Shown one piece after another: positions 1-11,047 of a stretch of DNA of 64,000 nucleotides. The position numbers and the translations under genes are program-made. Each line of letters starts with the position of its first letter. Position 1 is the stretch's first letter. A model generated the notes under the pieces. It made no database searches and had not been told where the DNA came from. It saw only the letters and a program-made list of their open reading frames with translations. This DNA is from Gigantopelta aegis (taxonomy: Eukaryota > Mollusca > Gastropoda > Neomphalida > Peltospiridae), in contig NC_054713.1 of NCBI RefSeq assembly GCF_016097555.1, positions 45,891,928 through 45,955,927 on the forward strand, read 5' to 3'.

Positions 1-1109
1 ATGGGAGTGGAGCCCTGTAGTATCACTAGTACTGGGAGTGGAGCCCTGTAGTATCACTAGTACTGGGAGTGGAGCCCTGTAGTATCACTAGTACTGAGAG
101 TGGAGCCCTGTAGTATCACTAGTACTGGGAGTGGAGCCCTGTAGTATCACTAGTACTGGGAGTGGAGCCCTGTAGTATCACTAGTACTGAGAGTGGAGCC
201 CTGTAGTATCACTAGTACTGGGAGTGGAGCCCTGTAGTATCACTAGTACTGGGAGTGGAGCCCTGTAGTATCACTAGTACTGGGAGTGGAGCCCTGTAGT
301 ATCACTAGTACTGAGAGTGGAGCCCTGTAGTATCACTAGTACTGAGAGTGGAGCCCTGTAGTATCACGAGTACTGGGAGTGGAGCCCTGTAGTATCACTA
401 GTACTGGGAGTGGAGCCCTGTAGTATCACTAGTAATGGGAGTGGAGCCCTGTAGTATCACTAGTAATGGGAGTGGAGCCCTGTAGTATCACTAGTACTGG
501 GAGTGGAGCCCTGTAGTATCACTAGTAATGGGAGTGGAGCCCTGTAGTATCACTAGTAATGGGAGTGGAGCCCTGTAGTATCACTAGTAATGGGAGTGGA
601 GCCCTGTAGTATCACTAGTACTGGGAGTGGAGCCCTGTAGTATCACTAGTACTGGGAGTGGAGCCCTGTAGTATCACTAGTAATGGGAGTGGAGCCCTGT
701 AGTATCACTAGTAATGGGAGTGGAGCCCTGTAGTATCACTAGTACTGGGAGTGGAGCCCTGTAGTATCACTAGTACTGAGAGTGGAGCCCTGTAGTATCA
801 CGAGTACTGGGAGTGGAGCCCTGTAGTATCACTAGTAATGGGAGTGGAGCCCTGTAGTATCACTAGTACTGGGAGTGGAGCCCTGTAGTATCACTAGTAC
901 TGGGAGTGGAGCCCTGTAGTATCACTAGTACTGGGAGTGGAGCCCTGTAGTATCACTAGTAATGGGAGTGGAGCCCTGTAGTATCACTAGTACTGGGAGT
1001 GGAGCCCTGTAGTATCACTAGTACTGGGAGTGGAGCCCTGTAGTATCACTAGTACTGGGAGTGGAGCCCTGTAGTATCACTAGTAATGGGAGTGGAGCCC
1101 TGTAGTATC
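1..1109 (+). repeat. 31-bp minisatellite array, about 36 units
   Basis: A 31-bp unit, core GGAGTGGAGCCCTGTAGTAT, repeats head to tail about 36 times from the window edge to 1109. Units differ mainly at two places: ACT versus AAT before the core, and GGG versus GAG at its start. A CACGAGT variant of CACTAGT occurs a few times. Like variants are clustered, as expected from unequal exchange. Every unit carries a TAG, so no long frame runs through it. The array starts before the window. It ends about 340 bp upstream of the first receptor coding exon. Confidence 0.97.
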
Positions 1110-1449
1110 TATATATAAAAATAGAAGCAGGCGCCATCTGGCTCCGAGATGGACAAATTAACAGTGGGCTGTAATAAATAATTTAGTTTATAAAATTAAT
1201 GTGAAGATTAATATATTTAAACATTTTTGTTTAACATGTATTGAGATGAACTAACATATTTTTTAGATAGATGCATCTTTTTGTGACATGGAATCATTTT
1301 ATTGTTTTGATAGACATTTTTTTCTGCAGAATTAAGAAAAATTATGGGTACAGTTTGCCTAACTAATGGTTTCGTATGCATATTCAAAATACATGAAACT
1401 AGGGTTTTTTTCACTATCTTTATTAAATTTTTTTTATCCATTTCAGAAG

Positions 1450-1533
1450 ATGATAAACAGTTTGAAAGGTCTTGTCAGTTTAACAGCAATAATTATTTGT
1501 TGTGTTCCAGTTGAGACGCCTAGTTCTATTAAG
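1450..1533 (+). CDS. TNF-receptor-like gene, signal-peptide exon
   Basis: This is the first coding exon of a secreted or membrane protein. A T-rich tract and an AG acceptor end at 1446, so an upstream untranslated exon is likely. ATG at 1450 opens a 28-codon segment with basic N-terminal residues (MINSLKG), a hydrophobic core (LVSLTAIIICCV) and a polar end (PVETPSSIK). It closes exactly on the consensus donor AAG|GTAAGT in phase 0. That phase matches the acceptor of the cysteine-rich exon at 2972. The signal-peptide shape and splice sites are seen directly; membership in the receptor gene is inferred from phase and order. Confidence 0.72.
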
Positions 1534-1558
1534 GTAAGTTTGTCAAGTGTTTTAATGT

Positions 1559-1686
1559 GCACATTCAGAACAAGCTGTTATAGCACACACATGTATATGT
1601 ACTTATATCCTTTTTAATACACACATTCAGAACAAGCTGTTATTGCACACACACATATGTTTATGTACATGTAATCTTTTTAAAAC
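1559..1686 (+). repeat. two-copy direct duplication of about 62 bp
   Basis: The segment ACATTCAGAACAAGCTGTTA with its CA- and TA-rich tail occurs at 1559-1620 and again at 1621-1686. It lies in the intron just after the signal-peptide exon. No function is visible. Confidence 0.85.
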
Positions 1687-1740
1687 AGCAATCTTGTTTC
1701 ACCATATTATAACATCATTTACTCTCAAGTGCCTAATAAT

Positions 1741-2379
1741 TTACTCTCAAGTGCCTAATAAACATAGGGGCTGAATAAGCATAGGGTCTGGAAGATTTTC
1801 TAAATTCAATTAAACGTAGGGTGTGGAAATTTTATAAAAACCCAATAAAGAGTTGAGTGCAGAATTAGCATCAGGGGTACACAAATTGGTTGTCCGTGTG
1901 CCTGGGACATAATTAAAGTGAGGCGAGATTGCAGCTTTGAAATTTTTTCAAAAGTTCCATGCAGGAAAACCAAAACAGAGTGGGTGACAACTCGCTAGAT
2001 TCGTCTCCTATATTTAACTCGTGGCCATTTATAACAAAACACAATTTCATCAACTTAATTTTTGCCTGTATCATTTGTTTATTTTTAAAGTATGGGTGGG
2101 GACATTTATGATGCCAAGGGCTGGCATTCATAAATCTGCTCTGCTTGCTGTTAGCGGAAAGCGGTTAGGGGACGTAACTCTGTCTAATTTTTCTCCCTAA
2201 TTTTAAAAGTATTTGATAAATTAAGACTTGTAATAAGCGTTGGGTACCGAGTTAGCGTAGGGGGTTAAAACATTTTTTCAGATGTAATTGAATGTAGGGT
2301 GCTGAATAAGCGTAAACACCGAAATTTTTTCACAAATTTAATAAACATTGGTGTACGTTTATTTGGTACTCGAGAGTAA
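1741..2379. mobile_element. MITE-like element with terminal inverted repeats
   Basis: The left end TTACTCTCAAGTGCCTAATA is matched in inverse by the right end, which reads TTACTCTCGAGTACCAAATA on the other strand. The left terminus is also duplicated just outside, at about 1721. Between the ends lie several subterminal motifs of the form AAGCGTAGGGTGCTGAAT. No transposase is present. The 639-bp length and structure suggest a non-autonomous DNA transposon of unknown family. Confidence 0.6.
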
Positions 2380-2470
2380 TCAGAATGTTTGGTAAGGAAG
2401 GGTTGACAGAAGTGGTGCTGCATGATTCCAAAAATGGCAGTCTTATTGACCCCACTTAACCATCAGGGTT

Positions 2471-2625
2471 AAATCAAAGTCGAGGTGATAAAACGCTGTG
2501 TCCAACACAGTCGCGCCCATATTAACTACAAACATGCTGACCTCAAAATATTTCTCCTCAAAACCACTGAAATGTTAAGGTTAATTAGATTAAAATAACT
2601 TGAATTGCATTTCTTAATATTGACA
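2471..2625 (+). repeat. dispersed repeat, inverted partner of 17448-17612
   Basis: About 150 bp, including CGCGCCCATATTAACTACAA and CAAAACCACTGAAATGTTAA, is found in reverse complement at 17448-17612 with few differences. The two copies bracket the long second intron of the receptor gene in opposite orientation. No coding content was seen. Confidence 0.82.
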
Positions 2626-2638
2626 ACTCTACACCAGC

Positions 2639-2904
2639 TAAAGCCCTGACTATGTTGCCCCCATTTTAGTGAGATCTAAAGCCCTGACTATGTTGCCCCC
2701 ATTTTAGTGAGATCTAAAGCCCTGACTATGTTGCCCCCATTTTAGTGAGATCTAAAGCCCTGACTATGTTGCCCTCATTTTAGTGAGATCTAAAGCCCTG
2801 ACTATGTTGCCCCCATTTTAGTGAGATCTAAAGCCCTGACTATGTTGCCCCCAAATTAGTGAGATTTAAAGCCCTGACTGTGTTGCCCCCATTTTAGTGA
2901 GATG
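2639..2904 (+). repeat. 38-bp tandem repeat, seven units
   Basis: Seven units of 38 bp, beginning TAAAGCCCTGACTATGTTGC and ending GTGAGATC, run head to tail. The unit is nearly invariant. The array stops about 65 bp before the splice acceptor of the cysteine-rich exon. Confidence 0.95.
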
Positions 2905-2971
2905 TAAAGCTTTGAGTAATTGATATAAATACATTGAGTTGGTGAAGTGAGATCTGTGTATATGTTTACAG

Positions 2972-3287
2972 GACGTTTCTCAAACATACACCAGTGAAGA
3001 CAATACCATCTGTAAGAAGTGTCCTCCGGGAAAGTATGTGGCAGAAGATTGTCATTTACATTTCACCGAAGGGACATGTATTGAGTGTCCTGATGGAACA
3101 TTTTCTTCACAATACACAAAGGCAAAATCCTGTGAGAAATGTCGTCAGTGGTGTCCACATGAACACCAAATTCCGACGAACTGCACTAAAACGGAAGACA
3201 TTACGTGCACGTGTGAGCCAGGCTACAAGCTGGTGGTGGACGATGTCATCATTAGAGAGCAGCACTGTCAGAAGATAGAAACGCCAG
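2972..3287 (+). CDS. TNF-receptor superfamily cysteine-rich exon
   Basis: This exon encodes extracellular cysteine-rich domains of the TNF-receptor family, which bind trimeric TNF-like ligands. The acceptor TTTACAG ends at 2971 and the donor CCAG|GTAAAC follows 3287, giving 316 nt (105 codons plus one base). The translation has the family hallmarks: CKKCPPGKYV near residue 14, GTCIECPDGTFSS near 35, CEKCRQWCPHEH near 53, and CTKTEDITCTCEPGYK near 70, with a last cysteine near 97. Cysteine spacing fits at least two domains. It joins in phase with the signal-peptide exon upstream and with the hydrophobic exon at 17706. No other cysteine-rich exon was seen between 3288 and 17700, so the ectodomain appears short. 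The family call is strong; the exact member and ligand are unknown. Confidence 0.88.
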
Positions 3288-4821
3288 GTAAACACCCGCC
3301 ACGAGGTCAAGTTAGCATATTATTACCTTGGCAGCGGGCACTCGTAACCAGGGAAATAACAATCATATTTTCTCACTGAGAAATAATTATAATGCATTGG
3401 TTGAAGATACATCATTATTGGGTGATTTGACCCTTTCAAACCAATGACTTTGCCGGTACTAAAGATGGCGTCATCACGATTTGGCAAACATACACAATGA
3501 TGTCACATACTTTGAAAGCATTTGCATTTACATCTGTCAGCTTTTATTTTTAAAATTTTAATAAAATGCTATTTTAATACAACTCCTTAAAAAAAAATGT
3601 CACAAAATAAATAGTATATTAGTTTTTACAAATTATCTGCAATCGTGAATAAAATACAAAGTCAGAAATACTCTGAATAGTGTGTAAAGTTGTTGTTTTA
3701 TATAAATGTAGTTTTAATGAAAATAGATGGTTCTTAAAGGAAAAAATGACTGAGGTAGAATAATAAACTCAGTACCAGTTATTAGCAACTTTATGTCAAT
3801 TGTGAAATCATTTTCATTAATTTGGTGACTTGCTAAAGTTTGTGACAACTGAACATTATTTTACTTGGGACATAAATTTTATAATAATTGGTAACTTTTT
3901 ATCCTCTATTTAATTGATATTTCCACTGACCTAGAAATACTAGCAGCCTAGAAAAGTCACCGGGAGGATTAGAATTAATGCCAGTGGGACCTGTATCATT
4001 TAAATAACCCCTGTGATTTCTACTCGGCTACCCTTGCAATTGCCTACAGCAGTCGGCAATGCCGTGGAGTTTTAATTCTCCACAGCAACCTTTTACCTTG
4101 GATTATATTCAGGTTGTTTTTTTGCCCTGGACATTTTCTTAATTGCAAGGGTTGCTCGCCTGGACTGAAGGAACGTGATGTGGTTTCCACTTCTGGGTCC
4201 CGTTCCACGAAGCGATGTTGGTGTTAAGATCACCTTAAGTGCATAAGGCAACCAGTCTAGGAGAAGGTATACTCCCAACCTTAAAATCACCCGGAAAAGG
4301 CAGCATTTGTAAGTCATGGTTGACAAGCTGCCTATGAGAAGGAAAATACTGTGGGGAAAAAGACCCATTCCGCAACCAACAAGCAACATGTCAAGACTTC
4401 CTTCGAAGATGGAATGTGCTGACTGTATGCAGGGCCGTATCTCTGCACAAAGCAGTCGAATGGGCATTTGTCACAATAGTGGGTGATTCCATGAGTCTCT
4501 CTTTGGTGCCTCGTGTATAGGAGAACAGCCACTCCCGAGGAAATCATTTACTGGGGATGTCACCCTTCTGGCAGTGCCATAAGTTTATTCCATCCCTCTT
4601 GCATTGCCACAAAGAGGACTGCCACTCCAAGACTAGTTCACTAAAGCATGCGCAGTTCTACCTTTAGTCTCTTTGTACTGCATTATCTTTTACTTCAGAG
4701 ACAATGCAAGTCAAGCAGCATACCTTGGCTGTTGTAGCATTTTTACTTCACCCCATAAAAAAATGAGATTTAATATGTATAATTTAATGGTACTTTGTAA
4801 AGTAACACTTTTATTTATACA

Positions 4822-4824
<3 letters not shown>
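3288..4824. other. AT-rich intronic DNA, no gene seen
   Basis: This is the start of the long receptor intron. It is AT-rich with no coding signal. A stretch near 4196-4260 (CGTTCCACGAAGCGATGTTG and the following ATCACCTTAAGTGCATA) looks like one end of a molluscan MITE, but no matching inverse end was found. The open frames near 4093-4547 have no recognisable domain. Confidence 0.5.

Positions 4825-4882
<58 letters not shown>
4825..4882 (+). repeat. poly-T run of 58
   Basis: An uninterrupted run of T follows TTATACAGGA. It could be the reverse tail of a retroposed sequence, but nothing recognisable precedes it. Assembly length is unreliable in such runs. Confidence 0.95.
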
Positions 4883-4883
<1 letters not shown>

Positions 4884-5521
4884 AGTTGGTAATGGTTTAA
4901 AACTTTATGACAAGTTTTTTTATATGAATTTCAACTTTATTCATTATGAAGTTAAATGCCAATTCATCAAGTTTTCTTTTGACGCAAATGGACTATATAG
5001 GGTTAGCACATGGTTATTATTCAACAAAGAACATTCTAGTTTTGATTTTGGCTGTGCAGTTAAATTTCAATGTGATAATTGATGGGCTAGTTGAATTTAA
5101 GAAGGGACAGCAAGATTTTTCTTCAACTGGCCCTGCTGGCGACCACAATTTTCATGTTAATTTTCAACCCCATCATTATGATATCCTGATGAACGTAAAA
5201 GAAATAACGGACGATCCTTAATTACATTTAGATACCAAGGACCAGAAGAACGTTACGGACTCTCCGAAGAGGTCGGACCAGGGCAGCAAGGATCATAACG
5301 GTGACGTGAATAGTAGTAGTAATTATTACAATAACAAATTATTATTATTATGAGTATTATAAAGATGCGGAAGTACCCTCATAATGTTATACATGTAGTA
5401 AATGTTCGGACTTCCTATTTATTACAAGAGTAAACCAACATAAATCCTGCTAGGAACCAGTCTTTAGTAGCTCTACAGTGACATTTGTCAGCATATATAG
5501 GTTTCCTATCTACCGATTTGA
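4883..5521. other. intronic DNA, nothing recognised
   Basis: A frame from 4946 to 5221 encodes 91 residues, but it has no domain, no convincing splice context and no codon bias. Short TAG and TTA runs lie near 5310-5350. No function is assigned. Confidence 0.4.
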
Positions 5522-5661
5522 CCATTGGTTTTCATTCCCATCCTGCCCCGAAATTGGTCACTGGCGAAGTCAGAGGCTAAGTCCGGGGTGGGCGTGCCTG
5601 AACCTCTGTGGATATGGGCACGTAAATAGAGTTCCCATTCCCATTCCCATTGGTTTTCATT
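5522..5661 (+). mobile_element. short SINE-like element (family 3) with target duplication
   Basis: A body of about 110 bp (5537-5646) contains GTCACTGGCGAAGTCAGAGG and GGGCGTGCCTGAACC and ends in a CCCATT simple tail. A perfect 15-bp direct duplication, CCATTGGTTTTCATT, lies at 5522-5536 and 5647-5661, which marks retroposition. Related copies are at 12611-12736 and, inverted, near 49985-50080. No polymerase III boxes were confidently placed. Confidence 0.85.
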
Positions 5662-5744
5662 AGATTATTCTCAAACTTGGTACAATGATTCTCTGGGGCA
5701 GCACGGGTATAGGAAGGTGCTGAAAAATGGGCATATATATATAT

Positions 5745-6848
5745 CAGGGGTGGGGAAAAGCCCTTTTTTACCGGTCTGGGACCGATTCTCGATATCTGAG
5801 ACCGAAATTATTTTTAAAAAATGTGCGTTTGCCGGTCCCACTTTTGTCATTCTTGTCGGTCCGAAGCACCTATCCATTTCTATTATTGGAACAAATTCCT
5901 ATCCGCCAATTGGATCGGCCTGCCCAGACATTGGTATCTTGTGCATGATTTAAAATAATAATAAATAAATAAATAGTGGTCAAACTGACTGGTGTTTCAG
6001 ACGTCTGTAATTTTAAAGTCTGCCATAAGGCAGACCTACAGTAAATCTACTGCCACTAGGCTAGACATTTGTCAAAGTCGCTGAGCTGGTCACGAGATAA
6101 AACAGCCGTTAACAATAACATCATTCTTGGTGATAAAGTTACCAAGGTATTTCACTCCAATTAAAACACAGGACCCACAGTTTGCTACTGGTCACAATCA
6201 ACACATGTCAACGCCTGTGTACGGAGCTCTGCCGGGTCGAGTGTCAGAGTCCGAGGCAAGAGGCTTTTGTGAAATACAAACTGTTTGAAATAGCATAAAA
6301 TATACTGAAATAATCTATAAATGTATTTCTTGTTGACTGTTCAATGTAGTGTATCAAATAATTATAAAGGACTTTAAAATTAAAAAAACGTTTCCACCTT
6401 TTTTGTTACAAGTGGGAGTGATCTGGAATAGCTAAACTGGCTATTTCTAGAGCCAGTAGAGGTCAAATGCCATCCAATCAGAGACAACGTTATTAATTGC
6501 TTTGTCGCAATGTGTGCTAGCTTAAGTTGTCAAACGCTCCAATGGTGTTATTGTTTATTAATTTGCAGGACAGTACTGAATACTGGTACTTTTTATACAT
6601 ATATGGGAGTTAAAATTCATAATTTTTATTCCTTTTTTATATTATTTATTACATTATGTAAAATATATATAATTTGTTTTTTTCGCTGATGTGATCAAAC
6701 ATTTTTTTTTCTCCATATTTTGATGTTTATCGTTTCACGTTCATGATTAAAGATAAAAATATACAAATGCCACAATGATTTTTAAAACACTATTTGGCAA
6801 ATATCACCTTTTAAATGATTTTATAATTTGTATCTATTCCTTTCTTCT

Positions 6849-6890
<42 letters not shown>

Positions 6891-6938
6891 GTGATGACAT
6901 CACGTGGGACTGATTGACAATTTTATTTTTCTCCACCC

Positions 6939-6941
<3 letters not shown>
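5745..6941. mobile_element. non-autonomous hAT-like element
   Basis: The ends are CAGGGGTGGGGAAAA on the left and its inverse (CAGGGGTGGAGAAAA read from the right). CAGGGGTGG is a typical hAT terminus. The flanks ATATATAT on both sides fit an 8-bp target duplication but also belong to TA microsatellite, so the duplication is not independent proof. The 1197-bp interior has no transposase. A run of 37 C lies at 6850-6886 near the right end, and TA repeats follow at 6942-6980. Confidence 0.75.
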
Positions 6942-6982
<41 letters not shown>

Positions 6983-7509
6983 TTATTAGCAGTGTTTTTC
7001 GGTATCGTCAATATCATATATTAGGAATAAAAATTGTATTATGCGAGCCTCATATAATCTCAAGCTTAATATAACGTGTTTTTGTAAACGGTACACGCAA
7101 CTTTAATTCCAGTCAGCCATTACGCGATATTCAAATGACGTAAGAATATGTGGCGCAGTGTATTTTTGAATGGAAATGACGTCAAACTCAAATGAGGTCA
7201 TTTTGGATGTCCTTACATCAAAATAAACTAGGGCCTAATGTTTTTTGTTTTCTGAACGCTGGACAGCTTTCAGTGTAAAATTGCTATTGAAATGTTTTTA
7301 TTTGATGACTATAAATGCATGCGTCAATTATGGAGTGTCACCCATGTGCGTTTGCTTAAATGTCAATAAACCTAGTGCCGTGACCTCCATTAATTTACAT
7401 CTAATTTGCAAAGTTATCAAATTGTTAAAGTATGTGATCAGAAAAATATCACATAGTTTGATTGCACTGAAAATGTAAGATATTATATGATAAATATGAT
7501 ATATATATA
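6942..7509. other. TA microsatellite, then AT-rich DNA
   Basis: A TA run extends to about 6980. The remaining DNA up to the Tc1 element at 7510 is AT-rich with no supported gene. A 77-residue frame at 7245-7478 shows no domain. Confidence 0.5.
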
Positions 7510-9004
7510 CTCTTCAAAAAAAGAAACGCAAAAGGGTACAAATGGGTTATAACTCCGATTTTATGTTTCCTACCGGTTCATGCTTTGTGAATATAAGGTC
7601 ATTGCATGTCCCAAACACATTCCTACGGTTACATTCGATAAAACGCAGCTACTGTACAATAAAGTTCCAAAATGTGAATATTCGCAAAAACGCAGCCACG
7701 TGCAAACCATGTCACCACTGCACGTGCGTTGTCTGCACGTGCAACATGAACACCGACAGTATAAAAGTGCAGGGTGTTCGCTTGCCTGGCCTCTGTATCT
7801 GGCCGACAGTTGACAATCCAGGACATGCCACGTCTCAGTGAACCGCAGAGAAACAATGCCATCGGCCGACTAGACGCAGGCGAATCCAGAACGGCCGTTG
7901 CCAGGGCATTCCATGTGTCCCCCAAGCACCATCTCCAGACTCTGGGACCGTTACCAGCAACGTGGATCAACACGTGACCTCCCTAGATCCGGTCGACCAC
8001 GGGTCACTACCCCAGGGCAGGACCGCTACATCCGGGTACGCCACCTTCGGGAACGATTGACTACTGCCACCTCCACAGCCGCAGCAATACCAGGTTTGCG
8101 CAGGATATCCGACCAGACCGTACGGAACCGCCTACGTGAGGTAGGAATTCGTGCCAGACGTCCAGTTCGAGGTGTCATCTTAACACCACAACACCGTCGA
8201 CTCCGACTGCAGTGGTGCCAGATTCATCGACAATGGCCTCAACTGCGATGGAGACAGGTGTGGTTCAGTGACGAGTCCCGATTTCTGCTCCGACGTCATG
8301 ATGGAAGATGTCGCGTGTATAGGCGTCGTGGTGAACGTTATGCGGCAAACTGCGTGCAGGAAGTGGACAGATTCGGCGGGGGTAGTGTCATGGTGTGGGC
8401 AGCCATCTCACACACTGGCAGAACTGACCTGGTCCACATGCAGGGCAACCTGAATGCACAGGGCTACATTGACCAGATCCTCCGGCCACACATCGTTCCA
8501 GTTATGGCCAACGCCAACGCAGTGTTCCAACATGACAACGCCAGGCCTCACACAGCACGTCTCACAACGGCTTTCCTACAGAACAACAACATTAATGTCA
8601 TTCCTTGGCCATCGCCATCACCGGATTTGAACCCAATTGAGCATCTATGGGACGAGTTGGACCGACGCCTCCGACAGCGACAACCACAGCCCCAGACCCT
8701 GCCCGAGCTGGCAGCAGCCTTGCAGGCCGAGTGGGCCACCATCCCCCGGGACGTCATCCGTACTCTGGTTGCTTCAATGGGCAGGCGGTGCCAGGCAGTT
8801 GTCAACACACGCGGAGGCCACACCCGGTATTGACTCCAGATGACCTTGACCTTGGTGGTGTGTCCTATCACTTACTCACAATGGACTAGAGTGAAATGTG
8901 AACAATCCTGCAACATTTGGTAATTATCGGACTCACCATTCAATAATTAAATCAATTCTCCAAATGTTACGACAATGTGGTTTTGCGTTTCTTCTTTTGA
9001 AGAG
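7510..9004 (+). mobile_element. Tc1/mariner transposon, nearly intact
   Basis: The terminal inverted repeats begin CTCTTCAAAAAAAGAAACGC on the left; the right end read in inverse differs at one base over about 24 bp. Both ends abut TA, the Tc1 target duplication. The 1495-bp length and a single central transposase gene fit an autonomous-sized Tc1 element. It is flanked on both sides by TA microsatellite and followed at 9023 by a Tigger-like element. Confidence 0.93.
7825..8833 (+). pseudogene. Tc1-family DDE transposase with one frameshift
   Basis: It encodes a cut-and-paste transposase of the Tc1 type, which binds the terminal repeats and integrates at TA. The start ATG at 7825 opens MPRLSEPQRNNAIGRLDAGE, a helix-turn-helix domain. 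One extra C in the run at 7919-7923 shifts the frame by one; from there the frame stays open to 8833. The catalytic triad is present: Asp in WFSDESRF, Asp in FQHDNARPHTA and Glu in DLNPIEHLWDE, with 34 residues between the last two, giving DD34E. A GGGSVMVWAAIS motif also fits. Full length would be about 336 residues, normal for the family. Apart from the single shift it looks complete, so it was active recently. Confidence 0.93.
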
Positions 9005-9074
9005 TATATATATATATATATACAGTGGACTCTGTCTAAACTGGACTCACTTCGTACCGTAGAAATAGTCTGGT

Positions 9075-9401
9075 TTACATAGAGGACCGGTTTAGACAGA
9101 GTTCACCCAGAGTTATGGTTCTTGAATGATCGACAATGACATTTGATCCCATGGATGGTTTGGAAACACAGTCATACAAGTCAGACTTGCAATCGATTAT
9201 TTCACAGACATAAAAAAATATATTTAAAGTGACATTCCTGAGTTTGCAGCAATTTGTCCACGACATCAGCCAACCTTCTGATGCTTTAAAGTCTGTTATG
9301 CCAAGCTGCTCGGCGAACTGAAGAGCCTTTTCTTTCAAAATTGGGCTGGAAATTGGTAGTTTTAGATCTTGCCTGATTAAATCACTGGTGCAACAAACCA
9401 T
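9075..9401 (-). pseudogene. Tigger-like transposase fragment, CENP-B helix-turn-helix
   Basis: The minus-strand frame contains LPISSPILKEKALQFAEQLG followed by ITDFKASEGWL. This is the second DNA-binding helix-turn-helix of Tigger/pogo transposases, related to CENP-B. The frame then runs into unrelated sequence: at about 9223-9265 it overlaps the end of another repeat family (TTAAAGTGACATTCCTGAGT), which also ends the elements at 35435-38252. The DDE catalytic core is missing. This is a broken relic. Confidence 0.75.
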
Positions 9402-9563
9402 TCAGATTTTCAAACTTTCCATTTGTTATTCGTTTTGACTGTAGATTTGAATCAAATTCTTGTATTAATTAGACTTTAGTTTTTTTGGGTCGTTCCGCCA
9501 TTATAAATGAAATAAGATAACACAAAATATACGAGCTACTCGCAACTATTTATACATGCGTTA

Positions 9564-11047
9564 GGGACCGTAACAAAAGTATATTGAAGCCAGAGAGACT
9601 AAGTCACTTAGTCTTGATTCTGACCCCCCACCCCCCTCAAAAAGACTAAATGGGCAGTTGACTTTAGCTTCATCCAAATTGACGTTACAGAACAAAGGAA
9701 GACAGTAGTATATAAAAGATACAAACAGTATTTATTCATGAATGCACATAGTGAAACAATGTTTTTAAACAGTGATATGAGGCCAACCAAGGCACTCTGA
9801 AAGGCTTTGTAACTATTAAACTATACATTCAATGACAATATGCCCATTGGTATCTTTCATCAGACGCCAATGACATAAGCTCCAAGTTGGCCTATTTCTC
9901 AAGTCATATTTTCCAGCAATTTAAGATAATTTATGCTTCTTTTCTCTTCTTTTTTGCTGTTGCAATTGCCATTTTTCGGCTCTATTCTGGAGGTAGTGAC
10001 ATACCTTTATGTGTTTGTCTTTCTCAGCGGGTGACAAAAACACATAGCTGCAGCCAAAGGTGCATGCTTCCCAATGACCCCGAATTGATGGACAGTTTTT
10101 GTCCACATTTCCAGGATCAGCTGGATTACCTTTCATACCAATGTATGTCATGTAATGGTCTGGGAAAGACGGATCAGGAGTTGGGGAGAAACTGTGTCCA
10201 CCTTGTCTGTAGAGGTTGGACATGAAGGCTGCATAACTGCTAATTTGCAAGACCCTTGCTCTAAAAAAGCTGTAAATTTTATTCCCATTTTGATATGCTG
10301 CCAAACTGAGCCGAACCGGGCCGCATGCGGACCAGAGACGATTGGCACCAACCGGATTAGTATACGGCTGATCGCACAGCGCTTGATGTGCAAGGTAGAT
10401 ATTTTTAAACAACTTGTATTGTTGTTAATATCTTGATGCAGAGTTGAGTTGTTCCTGTCAAGTCTCTTTTTGTTAATTAGAAGTTACAATATATCGTGAA
10501 ATGTTTTAATGCGCTGTTTTTTGGGAGAAAATATCACACCCACCCGCGACACGACGCCACACGCAAATTTCGATAAGTGAAAAAAGAGAAGTGACTCTTA
10601 TTAAAGAAAATCATCCTAAACACGCTCAAGATGTATAACAACAATTGTTTGTTTGTTTTTTGTTTTGTTTGTTTCATTACTTTATTATTTATTAGTGTTA
10701 CACATGATTGCCAAACCACTTATCATACTAAGAGAGCCAACTCTTTACGATCGTTACAACGGCAAGACCTGTGTGGTACCAACATGGCCGTTATAACGAG
10801 AGTTGACTATAATACATACCTAACCACCTTGATATCCTGGTTTGCATGGGCAGTAGGTCGACAATAAATACCTTGGCCAGTGTTTTGAAGCCTTTTGGGT
10901 TGTGTTTGTATGATGATTTTCAAGTTCAAAGCAAGTGAAGCCAAAAGTGATAAAAAGACTAAATGGAGATGTTGAAATCGTAAACCCCCTCCCCCCAGAC
11001 TAAGTGACTTAGTCTCTCTGGCTTCAATATACTTTTGTTACGGTCCC
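9564..11047 (-). mobile_element. PIF/Harbinger-like element with perfect 51-bp inverted repeats
   Basis: The ends beginning GGGACCGTAACAAAAGTATA are identical inverted repeats over about 51 bp. They are flanked by TTA on each side (9561-9563 and 11048-11050). A 3-bp TTA duplication and a GGG start fit PIF/Harbinger. The inner end of the repeat, GACTAAGTCACTTAGTC, is itself a palindrome. The perfect ends show a recent insertion into the older Tigger-like element. No Harbinger transposase was recognised. The only sizeable frame is the 163-codon one at 9921-10412. Confidence 0.78.
9921..10412 (-). CDS. unknown 163-residue protein with a C-terminal Cys/His motif
   Basis: The frame starts MFKNIYLAHQALCDQPY and ends in a basic tail (QQQKRREKKHKLS). 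Near residues 117-140 it has CTFGCSYVFLSPAEKDKH followed by IKVCH, which looks like a zinc-binding C-x4-C...H...CH finger. The middle is rich in Pro, Ser and aromatic residues. It fills much of the young inverted-repeat element, so it is probably an element gene or its C-terminal part. The family is not recognised. It may be a fragment of a longer protein, or a captured host segment. Confidence 0.45.
   Translation of the reverse strand: MFKNIYLAHQALCDQPYTNPVGANRLWSACGPVRLSLAAYQNGNKIYSFFRARVLQISSYAAFMSNLYRQGGHSFSPTPDPSFPDHYMTYIGMKGNPADPGNVDKNCPSIRGHWEACTFGCSYVFLSPAEKDKHIKVCHYLQNRAEKWQLQQQKRREKKHKLS

Noticed and set aside
1-1109. Possible CRISPR-like direct repeat array
   Set aside because: Units are contiguous with no unique spacers and the context is eukaryotic; it is a minisatellite.
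6811-7017. Minus-strand frame with Tyr-Ile and Gly runs
   Set aside because: It is made of TA and C homopolymer tracts.
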